64,000 bases of DNA from Chryseobacterium sp. LAM-KRS1 (GCF_013184525.1 NZ_JAAOIZ010000004.1:496001-560000), one strand, 5' to 3'. Positions 36,554 to 45,514 are shown, counted from the stretch's first letter. Numbers and translations are program-made. Notes: generated by a model from the letters alone, not told the origin.

Positions 36554-37090
36554 ATGAAAAATTTAATCAAAATATTGTCGGTACTATCCTTTTTTGGATT
36601 TTATGAGATTGAAGCCCAGCAGGTTGTAAAGAAGGATACATTGTCCGGAACCGAACTAGTAATGTCAATGGATCCTAAGGTAAAAGATGCTTTAGAGAGT
36701 CTCGAAGACAAATGTTCAAGAGTTGTAACCACTACAACACCCCGGGATAGTAGTGACGAAACTTACACAAGACCTACAAAAATATATGTTCCGAATAGGG
36801 AATTGACCAATGCGGAAATCTGTAGAAAAAACCCAAGAATTTTGGGGTATAAAATTCAGATTACAACTGTGAAAAGTAACGATGAAGCGAATGAGATCAA
36901 ATCGTATTTCAGAAAAAGATTTCCTAATCTAAAGGTGGAAACCGATGCGTCTTTGAGACCTAATTATAAGATTTTAGCAGGAAGTTATTTCACGAAACAA
37001 AGTGCTTCTTCAGACCTTTCTAAGATCAGAGAATACTTTAAATCTGCTGTTGCAGTACAGTACAGAATATTTTGTGCAGAGGCTAAATAA
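36554..37090 (+). CDS. SPOR domain exported protein
   Basis: The 178-residue protein has a signal peptide (about 1-22, ending EIEAQ), a middle part without recognised motif and a C-terminal SPOR domain (about 100-175) beginning LGYKIQITTVKSNDEANEIK and containing YKILAGSYFTKQSASSDLSK. SPOR domains bind denuded glycan strands of peptidoglycan, often at the division site. It is a single gene with a strong promoter and a terminator after its stop. Confidence 0.9.
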   Translation: MKNLIKILSVLSFFGFYEIEAQQVVKKDTLSGTELVMSMDPKVKDALESLEDKCSRVVTTTTPRDSSDETYTRPTKIYVPNRELTNAEICRKNPRILGYKIQITTVKSNDEANEIKSYFRKRFPNLKVETDASLRPNYKILAGSYFTKQSASSDLSKIREYFKSAVAVQYRIFCAEAK

Positions 37091-37112
37091 TATAAGCTAT
37101 ATGATAAAAAAT

Positions 37113-37145
37113 AAAAGCTGAGAAGATTTTCTTCTCAGCTTTTTT
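37113..37145. terminator. Bidirectional terminator after the SPOR gene
   Basis: AAAAGCTGAGAAGA pairs perfectly with TCTTCTCAGCTTTT around TTT, followed by T residues on the plus strand and A-derived T residues on the minus strand. It separates two convergent genes. Confidence 0.85.
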
Positions 37146-38418
37146 ATTGATAATAAGAATCTAAGAACCAGAAAAACTCTGTCATCCTGAGGTAGTTATT
37201 AACTCCCAGATAAACCAATAATATTCCCAATGTAAGTGTCAGGAATGAGAGTGCTTTCGGAGAAGACCGATAAGAGTAGAACAGCCAGCCTAGAAGTATC
37301 GGATAGACAAAAACAAAGTGACCGCCATAGATGTAAGACGTATGTAATCCGAATCTCATAATGCAGTGGATAACAATATCTACAACAAAAGAGATCATTA
37401 CAACTTGTGCCAGTTTATTTTTGAAATTTCTGAAATAACTCCAAAATATAAGACTCAATAAAAGGGCAATAAATACGTAAGGAACCCACGAAGAATAAAC
37501 ATCCATAATAAGACCTTTGAAATGAAAGCCTTTCATATTATGTTTATCACGAATGATAAAATTGGAAAAAAGAATATTGCCTCCAAAAAAATACGAAAGA
37601 ATCATGTCCCAGGTTGGTGTAGACTTTACATTAGAGAACTTTTCATATTGTTCGTTCGTCTTATTGAAGATATTTTTATATTTAAAGTCTATCCGGTTTA
37701 GGTATAGTAGTATAAAGCAAATACAAGTAATTACAACTCTTAGTGCAGCATTTCCAAATTTCTTCCATTTTGTAAACAGGTCTTTTTCGAATAAGACAGG
37801 AATGAAAACCTTAAAAATGTTGGTAATAGTAAGTCCTCCCACGGAAACTCCAGCGAAAACCAGAGCCAGACCAGATATCTTCTCTTCTTTTTTAAGTTTA
37901 ATGGCCGCATAGTGGTTATAAAGACAAAGAAGAAAAAATGTATAAGTAAAGTTTTCCGGAGTGAAAGAAAGCAGGATGCTTGTTGAGAAAAGCCCGAAAA
38001 AAAGAATAATAATAAGGTTGATCATCAATGGTATTCTGATGATATTTTTTAAATATTTAAATACTTGTAATATAGCTAGACTTACCGTGGTTATGCTAAA
38101 CCATGCCAGAACTAACCTAAAGGTAACATCCGTTTTTCCGTTCGAGATTAGAAAAGCAAACTCTCTTATCCAGTTAAAAAAATAGTAGGATAAAGGATGT
38201 CTTTCGAAACTACCACCGGTCATCACAATTGAACGATTGTCAAAACTGAAATAAGCATCCCAAGGTATTCTGTTATCAAAAATGATGGTGTAATTAATAG
38301 CAATGTAAGATCCCAGTATCCCATACAGAGAAAGAAAGAAAAGAAATACCCATAGCTCAGTGAGTGAAGAAGGAAATATGAGTTTAAAAAAATGGATTAG
38401 TTTCGTTTTGAAATTCAC
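37144..38418 (-). CDS. Polytopic membrane protein, GT-C-like, function unknown
   Basis: About 424 residues with ten or more hydrophobic helices. The first extracytoplasmic loop has acidic and aromatic residues (NRIPWDAYFSFDNR, GGSFERHPLSYYFFNW), reminiscent of GT-C glycosyltransferases, but no firm family match can be made by eye. I place the start at GTG 38418: a perfect -7 box lies just upstream, and the longer open frame to 38460 would run through that promoter and the preceding gene's terminator. No in-frame ATG is available near. Confidence 0.65.
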   Translation of the reverse strand: MNFKTKLIHFFKLIFPSSLTELWVFLFFLSLYGILGSYIAINYTIIFDNRIPWDAYFSFDNRSIVMTGGSFERHPLSYYFFNWIREFAFLISNGKTDVTFRLVLAWFSITTVSLAILQVFKYLKNIIRIPLMINLIIILFFGLFSTSILLSFTPENFTYTFFLLCLYNHYAAIKLKKEEKISGLALVFAGVSVGGLTITNIFKVFIPVLFEKDLFTKWKKFGNAALRVVITCICFILLYLNRIDFKYKNIFNKTNEQYEKFSNVKSTPTWDMILSYFFGGNILFSNFIIRDKHNMKGFHFKGLIMDVYSSWVPYVFIALLLSLIFWSYFRNFKNKLAQVVMISFVVDIVIHCIMRFGLHTSYIYGGHFVFVYPILLGWLFYSYRSSPKALSFLTLTLGILLVYLGVNNYLRMTEFFWFLDSYYQ

Positions 38419-38434
38419 CTGTTTAAAGTTTTTG

Positions 38435-38442
38435 CAAAAGTA
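38435..38442 (-). promoter_or_regulatory. -7 box of the GT-C-like membrane protein gene
   Basis: TACTTTTG on the minus strand (38442-38435), 16 bases before the GTG at 38418. A TTG 15 bases upstream falls in the terminator hairpin of the upstream gene. Confidence 0.6.
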
Positions 38443-38448
38443 AAATAA

Positions 38449-38474
38449 AAAACTCACCAATTCCGGTGAGTTTT
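38449..38474 (-). terminator. Terminator of the first type IX cargo gene
   Basis: AAAACTCACC pairs perfectly with GGTGAGTTTT around a six-base loop; the minus strand continues TTATTTTA. It stands 21 bases past the stop of the cargo gene at 38496. Confidence 0.8.
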
Positions 38475-38495
38475 GTTTGTATGTGTAAAAATCAT

Positions 38496-39353
38496 TTATT
38501 CTTTGATGATTTTTTCTGAGGTTGATGTCCCATCGTTAAATTCGATCTGCATCAAATAATTTCCTTTAGGGAGTGAAGAAAGATCTGCTTTTACCGAAGC
38601 CGTTTTTAAAACTGATTTTCCTGAAAAATCAAAAACAGATATTGACTTTATTTTTTTGTCTGTTCTGATTTCAACTTCTCCTTTTGTAGGGTTGGGATAG
38701 ATGCCTGTTTTAGCTCTAGAAGAAATCTCATTAACAGATAATGTCCCACTTGCTAAAATCTGAATGTCATCTATTGCAACAGCATCAGCATTATTTCCGG
38801 TGTATTGAAATCGTACTTGTACATTTGTTTGCCCTGCATACGGAGTTAAGCTTTTTTGTACAGCAACGGTATTGTATAAGTCAGTATCTTCGTCGCCATC
38901 TCCGTCATCTTGAAACCCTGGTTCTGTGTCTTCAGTCCACACAGTATTCCAAGTAGCTCCTCCGTCGGTTGTAACCTGAGCAATTAGATTACCTAAATTT
39001 TGATTAATCATATAAGACCAGCCTACCACAACATTGAATTTTAAAACAGGATTTGTAGTCCCAGCTAAACTAAAAACGGGACTAACCAAGTTTGCGGTAT
39101 TTGCCTGAGCAATCCAATCTATTGTTGCAGAGTTATTTCCTGTAATAGTAAAGGTGTCTCTTAGTTGAATTGCTTGTGCTGATGTTCCAGGAAAGTTTGT
39201 TGTTGAAAGATCCCATGGTCGTGTCGAAACTGTACTTGATCTGGTCCATCCGGTTGGAGGAAAAGTTGTTCCCTCAAAATTCTCTGATAACAAAGTTTGG
39301 GCAGTACCCATCACGCTTGTTAATAATATTAAAGATAGTAAAGTCTTTTTCAT
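38496..39353 (-). CDS. Type IX secretion cargo protein with choice-of-anchor J domain
   Basis: The 285-residue protein has a signal peptide (about 1-18), a choice-of-anchor J/cleaved-adhesin-like jellyroll (LLSENFEGTTFPPTGWTRSS, VAIDDIQI) and a C-terminal type A sorting domain with TGIYPNPTKGEVEIRTDKK and LPKGNYLMQIEFNDGT. The sorting domain directs export through the type IX system and removal on the surface. The role of the adhesin-like domain (glycan or cell binding) is inferred from the family. Its own -7 box and terminator make it a single-gene unit. Confidence 0.92.
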   Translation of the reverse strand: MKKTLLSLILLTSVMGTAQTLLSENFEGTTFPPTGWTRSSTVSTRPWDLSTTNFPGTSAQAIQLRDTFTITGNNSATIDWIAQANTANLVSPVFSLAGTTNPVLKFNVVVGWSYMINQNLGNLIAQVTTDGGATWNTVWTEDTEPGFQDDGDGDEDTDLYNTVAVQKSLTPYAGQTNVQVRFQYTGNNADAVAIDDIQILASGTLSVNEISSRAKTGIYPNPTKGEVEIRTDKKIKSISVFDFSGKSVLKTASVKADLSSLPKGNYLMQIEFNDGTSTSEKIIKE

Positions 39354-39375
39354 AATGTAATTTTATAGTTATACT

Positions 39376-39383
39376 CAAAATTA
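39376..39383 (-). promoter_or_regulatory. -7 box of the first type IX cargo gene
   Basis: TAATTTTG on the minus strand, 22 bases before the ATG at 39353; no matching upstream box. Confidence 0.5.
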
Positions 39384-39429
39384 AACATTTTTTTAATAGA
39401 TATCACTTATCTTGCTTATTATTATAAAC

Positions 39430-40971
39430 TTACGAACTGCAAGACAGCGTGGAACATCCGGAAATATCATCATAATCAACAGGCCTTTTTACGGAAAATT
39501 CAGGATAAATTTCCTGATAAGGATTTTCGAGGGCATGTATTAATTTTTTTAATAAATCTTTCTTCCCTTCATTAATTTCTTCAATGCATTGGTACAAAAG
39601 ATAATTTCTAAGGATGAATTTTGGATTAGCTTTTTGCATCAGGTTGAGAGAGGCTTCCTTTGTAATTTTATTTTTTGAAATTCTTTCTTTGTATTTTTGA
39701 ATAAAGTGTTTAAGCTTATTCAAAAGATCATCATTTAGGAAGGTATAAGATACATTTTCAAACAACTCTTTCAGGTCATCTCCCTCTTTGAGTTTTTCCA
39801 ACTGATTAAAAAACAAGGTGTGATCAAATTCTAATTCCTGTATCAATCCCTGCCAGTTGCTGAAAAACTCTTCGTCACCATCTAATAGCTGATCGAATCC
39901 GAATTTTCGGCAAAGCATTTTGTCGTGAGCTTCCCAGAAATAATTACCATAATTATTGAGGGTATTTTCTAAAAATTTTTCATCCTTAATTAATGGATGA
40001 AGCGCATTTGCCAACTGCCATAAATTCCATTGTGAGATTTGCCCCTGCTTTCCGAATGCATATCTTCTTCCTGGCAAATCGGTGGTATTGGGAGTGAAAT
40101 TCAGATCATACTCATCCGTCATAGAGTAGGGACCATAGTCAATGGTAAGCCCAAGCACAGACATATTATCTGTATTCATAACTCCATGTACAAAACCCAC
40201 TCTGAACCATTCTGTCATCAGATCAGCCGTTCTTGTGCAGATGCTTTTAAAGAAATCTTTATATTTTTCAGAATCCGATGAAGTGATTTCAGGAAAATAA
40301 TTGAGAATAGTAAAGTCAACGAGATCCTGTAAGGTTTTGTATTCTGCCTGAGCAGAAATGAGCTCGTAATGCCCAAACCGTAGAAAGCTTTCCGCAGTCC
40401 TGATAATTATCGCTCCTTTTTCTTTTTGGGGATTCCCGTTGTACATCATATCTCTTATGACGTCTTCTCCTGTAAAACATAGGCTTAATGCCCTTGTGGT
40501 CGGAACACCAAGGTGATACATAGCCTCACTCATCAGGTATTCCCTGACTGAGGACCTTAATACAGCTCTTCCGTCTGCATGTCTTGAATATGGAGTGGCT
40601 CCAGGACCTTTCCATTGAATTTCATTTTTTTTCCCGGAGTCATTGATTATTTCCCCAGCGAGTATAGCTCTCCCGTCTCCAAGCTGTCCGGCCCAGTTTC
40701 CAAATTGATGCCCGGCATATGCCGTAGCGTAAGGTTGAATATTAGGAGGTAAATTGTTTCCAACAAGAAAATCCAGATCGTTCTCTTCAAATTTTCCTAA
40801 ACCGATTTCTTCAGAAAGTTTTTCATTGAAAACAATTAATTCCGGATTATCAAACCCCGCAGGATTAACCGTTGAGAATAAAACTTTAGGTGTTGCTCTC
40901 TGCATTGGATTTCCTGAAAAGTCTCCGGGAAACTTCTTTATAAAAGGTTGTTTGATCTCTTTAATATTCAT
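39430..40971 (-). CDS. selO: Protein adenylyltransferase SelO
   Basis: The 513-residue protein has the SelO/YdiU pseudokinase motifs: AGHQFGNWAGQLGDGRAILAG-type region, KGPGATPYSRHADGRAVL, SSVREYLMSEAMYHLGVPTTRAL, GFVHGVMNTDNMSVLGLTIDYGP. SelO AMPylates Ser, Thr or Tyr on target proteins in redox stress. The protein ends GCSTLSCSS, with Cys at the position that is selenocysteine in some homologues and a second Cys five residues before it. Its promoter stops four bases before the ATG, so the transcript is probably leaderless. Confidence 0.95.
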   Translation of the reverse strand: MNIKEIKQPFIKKFPGDFSGNPMQRATPKVLFSTVNPAGFDNPELIVFNEKLSEEIGLGKFEENDLDFLVGNNLPPNIQPYATAYAGHQFGNWAGQLGDGRAILAGEIINDSGKKNEIQWKGPGATPYSRHADGRAVLRSSVREYLMSEAMYHLGVPTTRALSLCFTGEDVIRDMMYNGNPQKEKGAIIIRTAESFLRFGHYELISAQAEYKTLQDLVDFTILNYFPEITSSDSEKYKDFFKSICTRTADLMTEWFRVGFVHGVMNTDNMSVLGLTIDYGPYSMTDEYDLNFTPNTTDLPGRRYAFGKQGQISQWNLWQLANALHPLIKDEKFLENTLNNYGNYFWEAHDKMLCRKFGFDQLLDGDEEFFSNWQGLIQELEFDHTLFFNQLEKLKEGDDLKELFENVSYTFLNDDLLNKLKHFIQKYKERISKNKITKEASLNLMQKANPKFILRNYLLYQCIEEINEGKKDLLKKLIHALENPYQEIYPEFSVKRPVDYDDISGCSTLSCSS

Positions 40972-40975
40972 GAAT

Positions 40976-41008
40976 CAAAGATACAACAATAAAAAAAGAC
41001 CTTTCAAA
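40976..41008 (-). promoter_or_regulatory. Promoter of selO, embedded in a terminator
   Basis: Minus strand: TTTG (41008-41005), 21-base spacer, TATCTTTG (40983-40976), then only ATTC before the ATG. The TTTG lies inside the stem of the PBP1A terminator. Confidence 0.72.
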
Positions 41009-41022
41009 CTGTTTGAAAGGTC
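40991..41022 (-). terminator. Terminator of the ricT-gldH-PBP1A operon
   Basis: GACCTTTCAAAC and GTTTGAAAGGTC form a perfect 12-bp inverted repeat around a single T; the minus strand then reads seven T residues. It lies 22 bases past the PBP1A stop. Confidence 0.83.
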
Positions 41023-41044
41023 TCGTGTATTTGTAAAAGAGAAT

Positions 41045-43426
41045 TTATTTATTAAAATCAATTTCCTCGCTCTTATTGAGGTTTTCATTGACGTTCTCTT
41101 CTTTCTTCGTCGTATTGCTTTTTGGTGCAGGATCTACAGGTCTAGGATTTTTAATTTGATCGATCGTCTGAAGTCCCCCCTCGTCACCATAACCTCCGCT
41201 CAAACCTTTTAGATCTGAACATCCGTCTTTCCAATCAGATGGTTTCACGAATTTATCGTCTGGAGTAATGCCTAAACTTTTATCCGCCCATACTTTTTTC
41301 ATAAATATCGCCCAGATCGGCAATGCCATTCTTGCTCCTTGTCCTTCACCTGTTCCAAAGAAGTGAGTTGCTCTGTCTTCCCATCCTACCCAGGCACCTG
41401 TTGCTAGCTTAGGAGTTATTCCCATAAACCAACCATCGGAGTTGTTCTGTGTAGTACCGGTTTTGGCAGCAATTTCCACCGCTTTTGAGATGCCCCTTCT
41501 TGAAAGTTCTCCGGAAGCGGTACCAAATTGGGCTACTCCTTTCATCAATTCAATCATGGTGTAGGCATAACGAGGATTCATTACCTCTTTTGGATCTACA
41601 TTTACTTCTTTGATAACCCTGCTGTTGGCATCTTCTATCCTCCAGATCATTTCAGGTTTATTATAGTTACCATAGTTGGCGAAAGTACTGTAAGCACCAA
41701 GCATTTCGTAAATCGTGATGTCAGATGAACCTAATGCAATTGTATTGTTTCTTGGAATTTCCTCAGTTACTCCTAAATCTCTTGCAGTCTGTATTACAGC
41801 ATCTACTCCGGTCATTTCAATAAGACGCGCGGCAACTGGGTTTTGAGAGTGTGCTAAAGCATCTTTTAAGGTCAGCATTCCGCCCCTGCCGGGAACATGC
41901 CATCCATTATGGTCGTAGGTTCCGTTTGAAACAGCTGAACAAGGTGTCATTCCAAGCTTCATGATAGCAGTTGCATATACGAAAGGTTTGAATGTGGATC
42001 CTACCTGTCTTTTACCTTGTTTGATATGGTCGTACTGGAAATGCTGCCAGTCGATTCCTCCAACCCATGCTTTAATCTCACCGGTTCCAGGAACCATAGA
42101 CATCAAACCTGCCTGAGCAATCTGCTTATGATATCTGATAGAGTCCCAAGGAGACATTTCAACTTCTTCCTCTCCATTCCATGTAAAGCGTGATGTTTTT
42201 ATCGGTTTATGGAATTCCATAAGTATTGAATCTTCAGATACTCCGGCTGCTTTAAGCAATTTGTAACGTCCCGTTCTTTTCATAGCCTGAACCATTACAC
42301 TGTTGATCTGCTTATCCGTTAAGTAATAAAAAGGTCTGTTTTTTCTGCCTCTTTGTTCTGCATCAAATCTTTTTTGAAGGTCTGTCAAATGTTCTTTAAT
42401 TGCCTCTTCCGCATATTTTTGCATTTTAGAGTCAAGCGTAACATATATTTTAAGTCCGTCTTTATAAAGGTTTAATTTTTTACCGGTTTCTTTTTCGTGA
42501 TCTTTAAGATAACTATCGATCTCTTTTTTCAGATAAAACTTATAGTAAGCAGAGTAGTCATCATTGATGTTTTTGATCGGATGATAGTCTAAAGTAATAG
42601 GCGTTGCTACCGCTTTGTTGTAAGTATTCTCATCAATATAACCTGTTTTCTGCATCTGCTCCAAAACAACATCTCTTCTTGCCTTCGCTCTTGTCTCATT
42701 ACGCATAGGGTTGTTTTTTACCGGATTTTCCAGCATGGCAACAAACATAGCTGCTTCAGGTAATGTAAGCTGATTGGTGCTTTTGTTAAAATAGATTTTT
42801 GAAGCCATTTCAATTCCGTTTGCATTGTATAAAAAGTCAAACTTGTTGAAATAAAGCGTTACAATTTCTTCTTTGGTATATCTTCTTTCAAGGCTTACTG
42901 CCACAACCCATTCTTTTAGCTTTTGGAAAGCCCTTGCTAACTTGTTTTGTGAAGCTCCCCCTGTGAAGAGTAGCTTTGCAAGCTGCTGGGTAATGGTGGA
43001 GCCACCTCCTCTGCCACCTCCATAAACAACTGCTCTGGCAATTGATTGTAGATCAATTCCGGAGTGTTCTTTAAAACGCTCATCCTCTTTAGCTTGTAGT
43101 GCATACACAAGAAAAGGAGGAAGATCCTTATAGGTAATAGGTTGGGTTTTTTCTTTTTCAAATTTGCCTAAAAGAACACCATCTGCAGAAAAAATCTGAG
43201 AAGCAACATAAATGTCAGGGTTTTCCAGTTCTTCAACATCCGGCATTTCACCAAGAAAACCTTGTGAAACAGCAAAGAAAGTTCCTGAAATTCCCAAAAC
43301 AACTACAATAAGTCCAAGCCAAATAAATCTAACCCACTTTTTCCAGGAGGTATTTTTATTATTTTTTTTGGGAGGAAGCGGAAATGTCTTTCCTTTACTT
43401 CCTGTGTTTTTTTTGTTTTCTTCCAT
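41045..43426 (-). CDS. Penicillin-binding protein 1A (bifunctional)
   Basis: The 793-residue protein has a cytoplasmic basic N terminus, one membrane helix (about 34-55), a GT51 transglycosylase domain with EDERFKEHSGIDLQSIARA and GRGGGSTITQQLAKLLFTGG, and a transpeptidase domain with SxxK at Ser477 (GSTFKPF), SQN (AHSQNPVAARL) and KTGT (AAKTGTTQNNSDGWFMG). It polymerises and crosslinks peptidoglycan. The tail is polar and low in complexity. It starts six bases after gldH. Confidence 0.95.
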   Translation of the reverse strand: MEENKKNTGSKGKTFPLPPKKNNKNTSWKKWVRFIWLGLIVVVLGISGTFFAVSQGFLGEMPDVEELENPDIYVASQIFSADGVLLGKFEKEKTQPITYKDLPPFLVYALQAKEDERFKEHSGIDLQSIARAVVYGGGRGGGSTITQQLAKLLFTGGASQNKLARAFQKLKEWVVAVSLERRYTKEEIVTLYFNKFDFLYNANGIEMASKIYFNKSTNQLTLPEAAMFVAMLENPVKNNPMRNETRAKARRDVVLEQMQKTGYIDENTYNKAVATPITLDYHPIKNINDDYSAYYKFYLKKEIDSYLKDHEKETGKKLNLYKDGLKIYVTLDSKMQKYAEEAIKEHLTDLQKRFDAEQRGRKNRPFYYLTDKQINSVMVQAMKRTGRYKLLKAAGVSEDSILMEFHKPIKTSRFTWNGEEEVEMSPWDSIRYHKQIAQAGLMSMVPGTGEIKAWVGGIDWQHFQYDHIKQGKRQVGSTFKPFVYATAIMKLGMTPCSAVSNGTYDHNGWHVPGRGGMLTLKDALAHSQNPVAARLIEMTGVDAVIQTARDLGVTEEIPRNNTIALGSSDITIYEMLGAYSTFANYGNYNKPEMIWRIEDANSRVIKEVNVDPKEVMNPRYAYTMIELMKGVAQFGTASGELSRRGISKAVEIAAKTGTTQNNSDGWFMGITPKLATGAWVGWEDRATHFFGTGEGQGARMALPIWAIFMKKVWADKSLGITPDDKFVKPSDWKDGCSDLKGLSGGYGDEGGLQTIDQIKNPRPVDPAPKSNTTKKEENVNENLNKSEEIDFNK

Positions 43427-43432
43427 TTATGA

Positions 43433-43894
43433 TTACGGTTTAGCCGTTTCTATTTTTACTCCAATATCTTCAATCCCCGGAAGGAAATCATTTCTCATCG
43501 CTTGTATTAATCCAATTTCATATTTTCCTTTTTGTGGAAATTTGTAATTTAATTTATATTGGAAAAGCGTTTCCTTCGTGTCTCCAAAACCCGTTCCAAG
43601 CCATTCTCCATTTGGCTTTGTAAGAATATAATTCAACGTATCTGTCTCCTTTTTCTTGCTTTGAAGATTCGTGAAATTAACGATAAACCTTATGTTACTG
43701 TAAGGGTAATCATTATTGTTTCTTACAACAAATATAATATTTTTAGGATTCTGTGGATCTGAAATCTCAAGATTAAATTTTTGCTCACTTTTCTTATTCC
43801 ATTTACTATCAATGGAATTCATCGTGACATGTTCTCCCGGAGAATTACAGCTCAAGAAAAGAATAAGGGATAAAAATCCTAAAACTTTATGCAT
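43433..43894 (-). CDS. gldH: Gliding motility lipoprotein GldH
   Basis: The 153-residue protein has a lipoprotein signal (LILFLSCNSPGEH, Cys about 16) and a beta-sandwich body with NNNDYPYSNIRFIVNF and NGEWLGTGFGDTKETLFQYK, the GldH pattern. GldH was defined as needed for gliding in Flavobacterium johnsoniae; many non-gliding Bacteroidota keep it. It overlaps the end of ricT by eight bases and is followed at once by PBP1A. Confidence 0.92.
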   Translation of the reverse strand: MHKVLGFLSLILFLSCNSPGEHVTMNSIDSKWNKKSEQKFNLEISDPQNPKNIIFVVRNNNDYPYSNIRFIVNFTNLQSKKKETDTLNYILTKPNGEWLGTGFGDTKETLFQYKLNYKFPQKGKYEIGLIQAMRNDFLPGIEDIGVKIETAKP

Positions 43895-45257
43895 TGTTAT
43901 CTTTTTTTGGAGGAAATTTCTTTTTAAATTTTTTCTTGTTTGGATTTTGTTGAGGCTTTTTCTCCTGACCGGAATTACTCACTTCTACTTTCTCCAATTG
44001 AGCTTTTGGCTGCTGAGGCCTTGGCTGTTTAGGGTTATGGTTAGAATTGGTATGGTCTGGTTTCTCAGATCTCTCCGGTTTATTTTTCCTTTGTCCCTGA
44101 TTGTTGTTTTGCCTGTTCTGGTTATTGTGATTCTGGTTCTGGTTTCTGTTTTTGTTAAACCCTTTATTTTTCTTTTCGAATCGATCCACATTATTCTCCT
44201 GAATCAGATCAATGCTATGCAACGGGATATCCGGTTGTTTAAGTTCTTCAAGAGGGAGTATTTTTTCTCCTCTTTTATTTTTAGAAATGAACTGTTTTAC
44301 AAGGTCAATATCAAAATCATACCATGCTACAGAGCTATCCACATAGGCAAACCACATTTTCTTCTTGAAAACGTCAATTTTAATACAGAAAGCTCTTCCT
44401 TTTTCTGTATCCAATGTTGTTGACGAAGAAGGGAAATTACTTAATGCATCAAGATAACTGTCTAATTCATAATTTAGACAACACTTTAGTTTACCACATT
44501 GCCCGGCAAGTTTTTGCGGGTTGATACTTAACTGCTGATATCTCGCAACGTTGGTATTTACAGATCTGAAGTCGGTAAGCCATGTCGAACAGCAAAGTTC
44601 TCTTCCACAAGACCCGATTCCTCCGATTTTTGCGGCTTCCTGTCTGAAGCCGATCTGTTTCATGTCGATTTTTGTTCGGAATGTAGAGGCGTATTCTTTT
44701 ATTAACTGTCTGAAATCGATACGGTTATCTGCAGTGTAATAGAATGTTACCTTAGAAGCATCTCCCTGATACTCTACATCAGTAACTTTCATTTCAAGCC
44801 CCAGATTATGGGCAATCTTTCTTGCCTGTATCTTTACGCTGTCTTCTTTTTTTCTAGCTTCCTGCCAAACTTCAATATCTTTTTGATTGGCTAATCTGTA
44901 TATTTTTAGTGAGTTTTCTTCAGAAAATTTTTTCTTTTTCATCTGAATTTTCACTAATTCGCCGGTGAGACTTACCACACCAACATCGTGTCCGGGACTA
45001 GATTCTACGGTGACTACACTACCTATATGTAATGGAACATTATTTACATTTTTATAAAACGATTTTCTGTCATTTTTAAATCTAACTTCTACAAAATCAC
45101 ACCTGTTAGATGCGGGATTATTGATGTTAGATAGCCAGTCGAAAACACTTAATTTATAACTATTACCACAGGTATTTACATTTTCACAACCATTCGCGGA
45201 TTTCTTGGGTCCGCAAGAATGCGCAGAATCGCCGGATGTTTTACATCCACAACTCAT
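43887..45257 (-). CDS. ricT: PSP1/RicT domain protein
   Basis: The 456-residue protein has an N-terminal Cys cluster (MSCGCKTSGDSAHSCG), then the PSP1 domain with RCDFVEVRFKNDRKSFYKN, KVTFYYTADNRIDFRQLIKEY, MKQIGFRQEAAKIGGIGSCG, and a cysteine-rich GRELCCSTWL plus AGQCGKLKCCLNYEL. The C-terminal 90 residues are a disordered Asn/Gln/Lys-rich tail. In Bacillus RicT acts with RicA and RicF, with Fe-S clusters, in RNA maturation; the role here is not known. It opens a three-gene operon with gldH and PBP1A. Confidence 0.92.
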   Translation of the reverse strand: MSCGCKTSGDSAHSCGPKKSANGCENVNTCGNSYKLSVFDWLSNINNPASNRCDFVEVRFKNDRKSFYKNVNNVPLHIGSVVTVESSPGHDVGVVSLTGELVKIQMKKKKFSEENSLKIYRLANQKDIEVWQEARKKEDSVKIQARKIAHNLGLEMKVTDVEYQGDASKVTFYYTADNRIDFRQLIKEYASTFRTKIDMKQIGFRQEAAKIGGIGSCGRELCCSTWLTDFRSVNTNVARYQQLSINPQKLAGQCGKLKCCLNYELDSYLDALSNFPSSSTTLDTEKGRAFCIKIDVFKKKMWFAYVDSSVAWYDFDIDLVKQFISKNKRGEKILPLEELKQPDIPLHSIDLIQENNVDRFEKKNKGFNKNRNQNQNHNNQNRQNNNQGQRKNKPERSEKPDHTNSNHNPKQPRPQQPKAQLEKVEVSNSGQEKKPQQNPNKKKFKKKFPPKKDNNA

Positions 45258-45277
45258 ATAACTATTATTTAATCTTG

Positions 45278-45285
45278 CAAATTTA
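45278..45285 (-). promoter_or_regulatory. -7 box of the ricT operon
   Basis: TAAATTTG on the minus strand, 20 bases before the ricT ATG; no TTG at the usual upstream distance. The remaining 276-base gap up to 45533 is AT-rich and shows no gene. Confidence 0.55.
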
Positions 45286-45506
45286 TATATTTTTATCTTT
45301 ATGTAATTCTAAAAAATTCAAATATTCGTCAACATCATTGTTTGATATTAAACAAAAAACACTTTTTTGTCATTGGATTTTACCAATGTACTAGTATATA
45401 TGCTTTTATGGTGAATTTTTCCTAAAGTGTTATTTTAAACATAATTTTCTTTTCGTATAATGTTTAAAATATTAAGAAATATTAACAGACCTATGCAAAA
45501 TAATTT

Positions 45507-45514
45507 TATATTTG
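45507..45514 (+). promoter_or_regulatory. -7 box of the FadL-GDSL operon
   Basis: TATATTTG, perfect match, 19 bases before the ATG at 45534. No TTG box at the usual distance. Confidence 0.55.

Noticed and set aside
43716..44423. A 235-codon plus-strand frame opposite ricT.
   Set aside because: It is antisense to the well-supported ricT and its Phe/Leu-rich translation is what the Lys/Asn-rich ricT tail gives in reverse.
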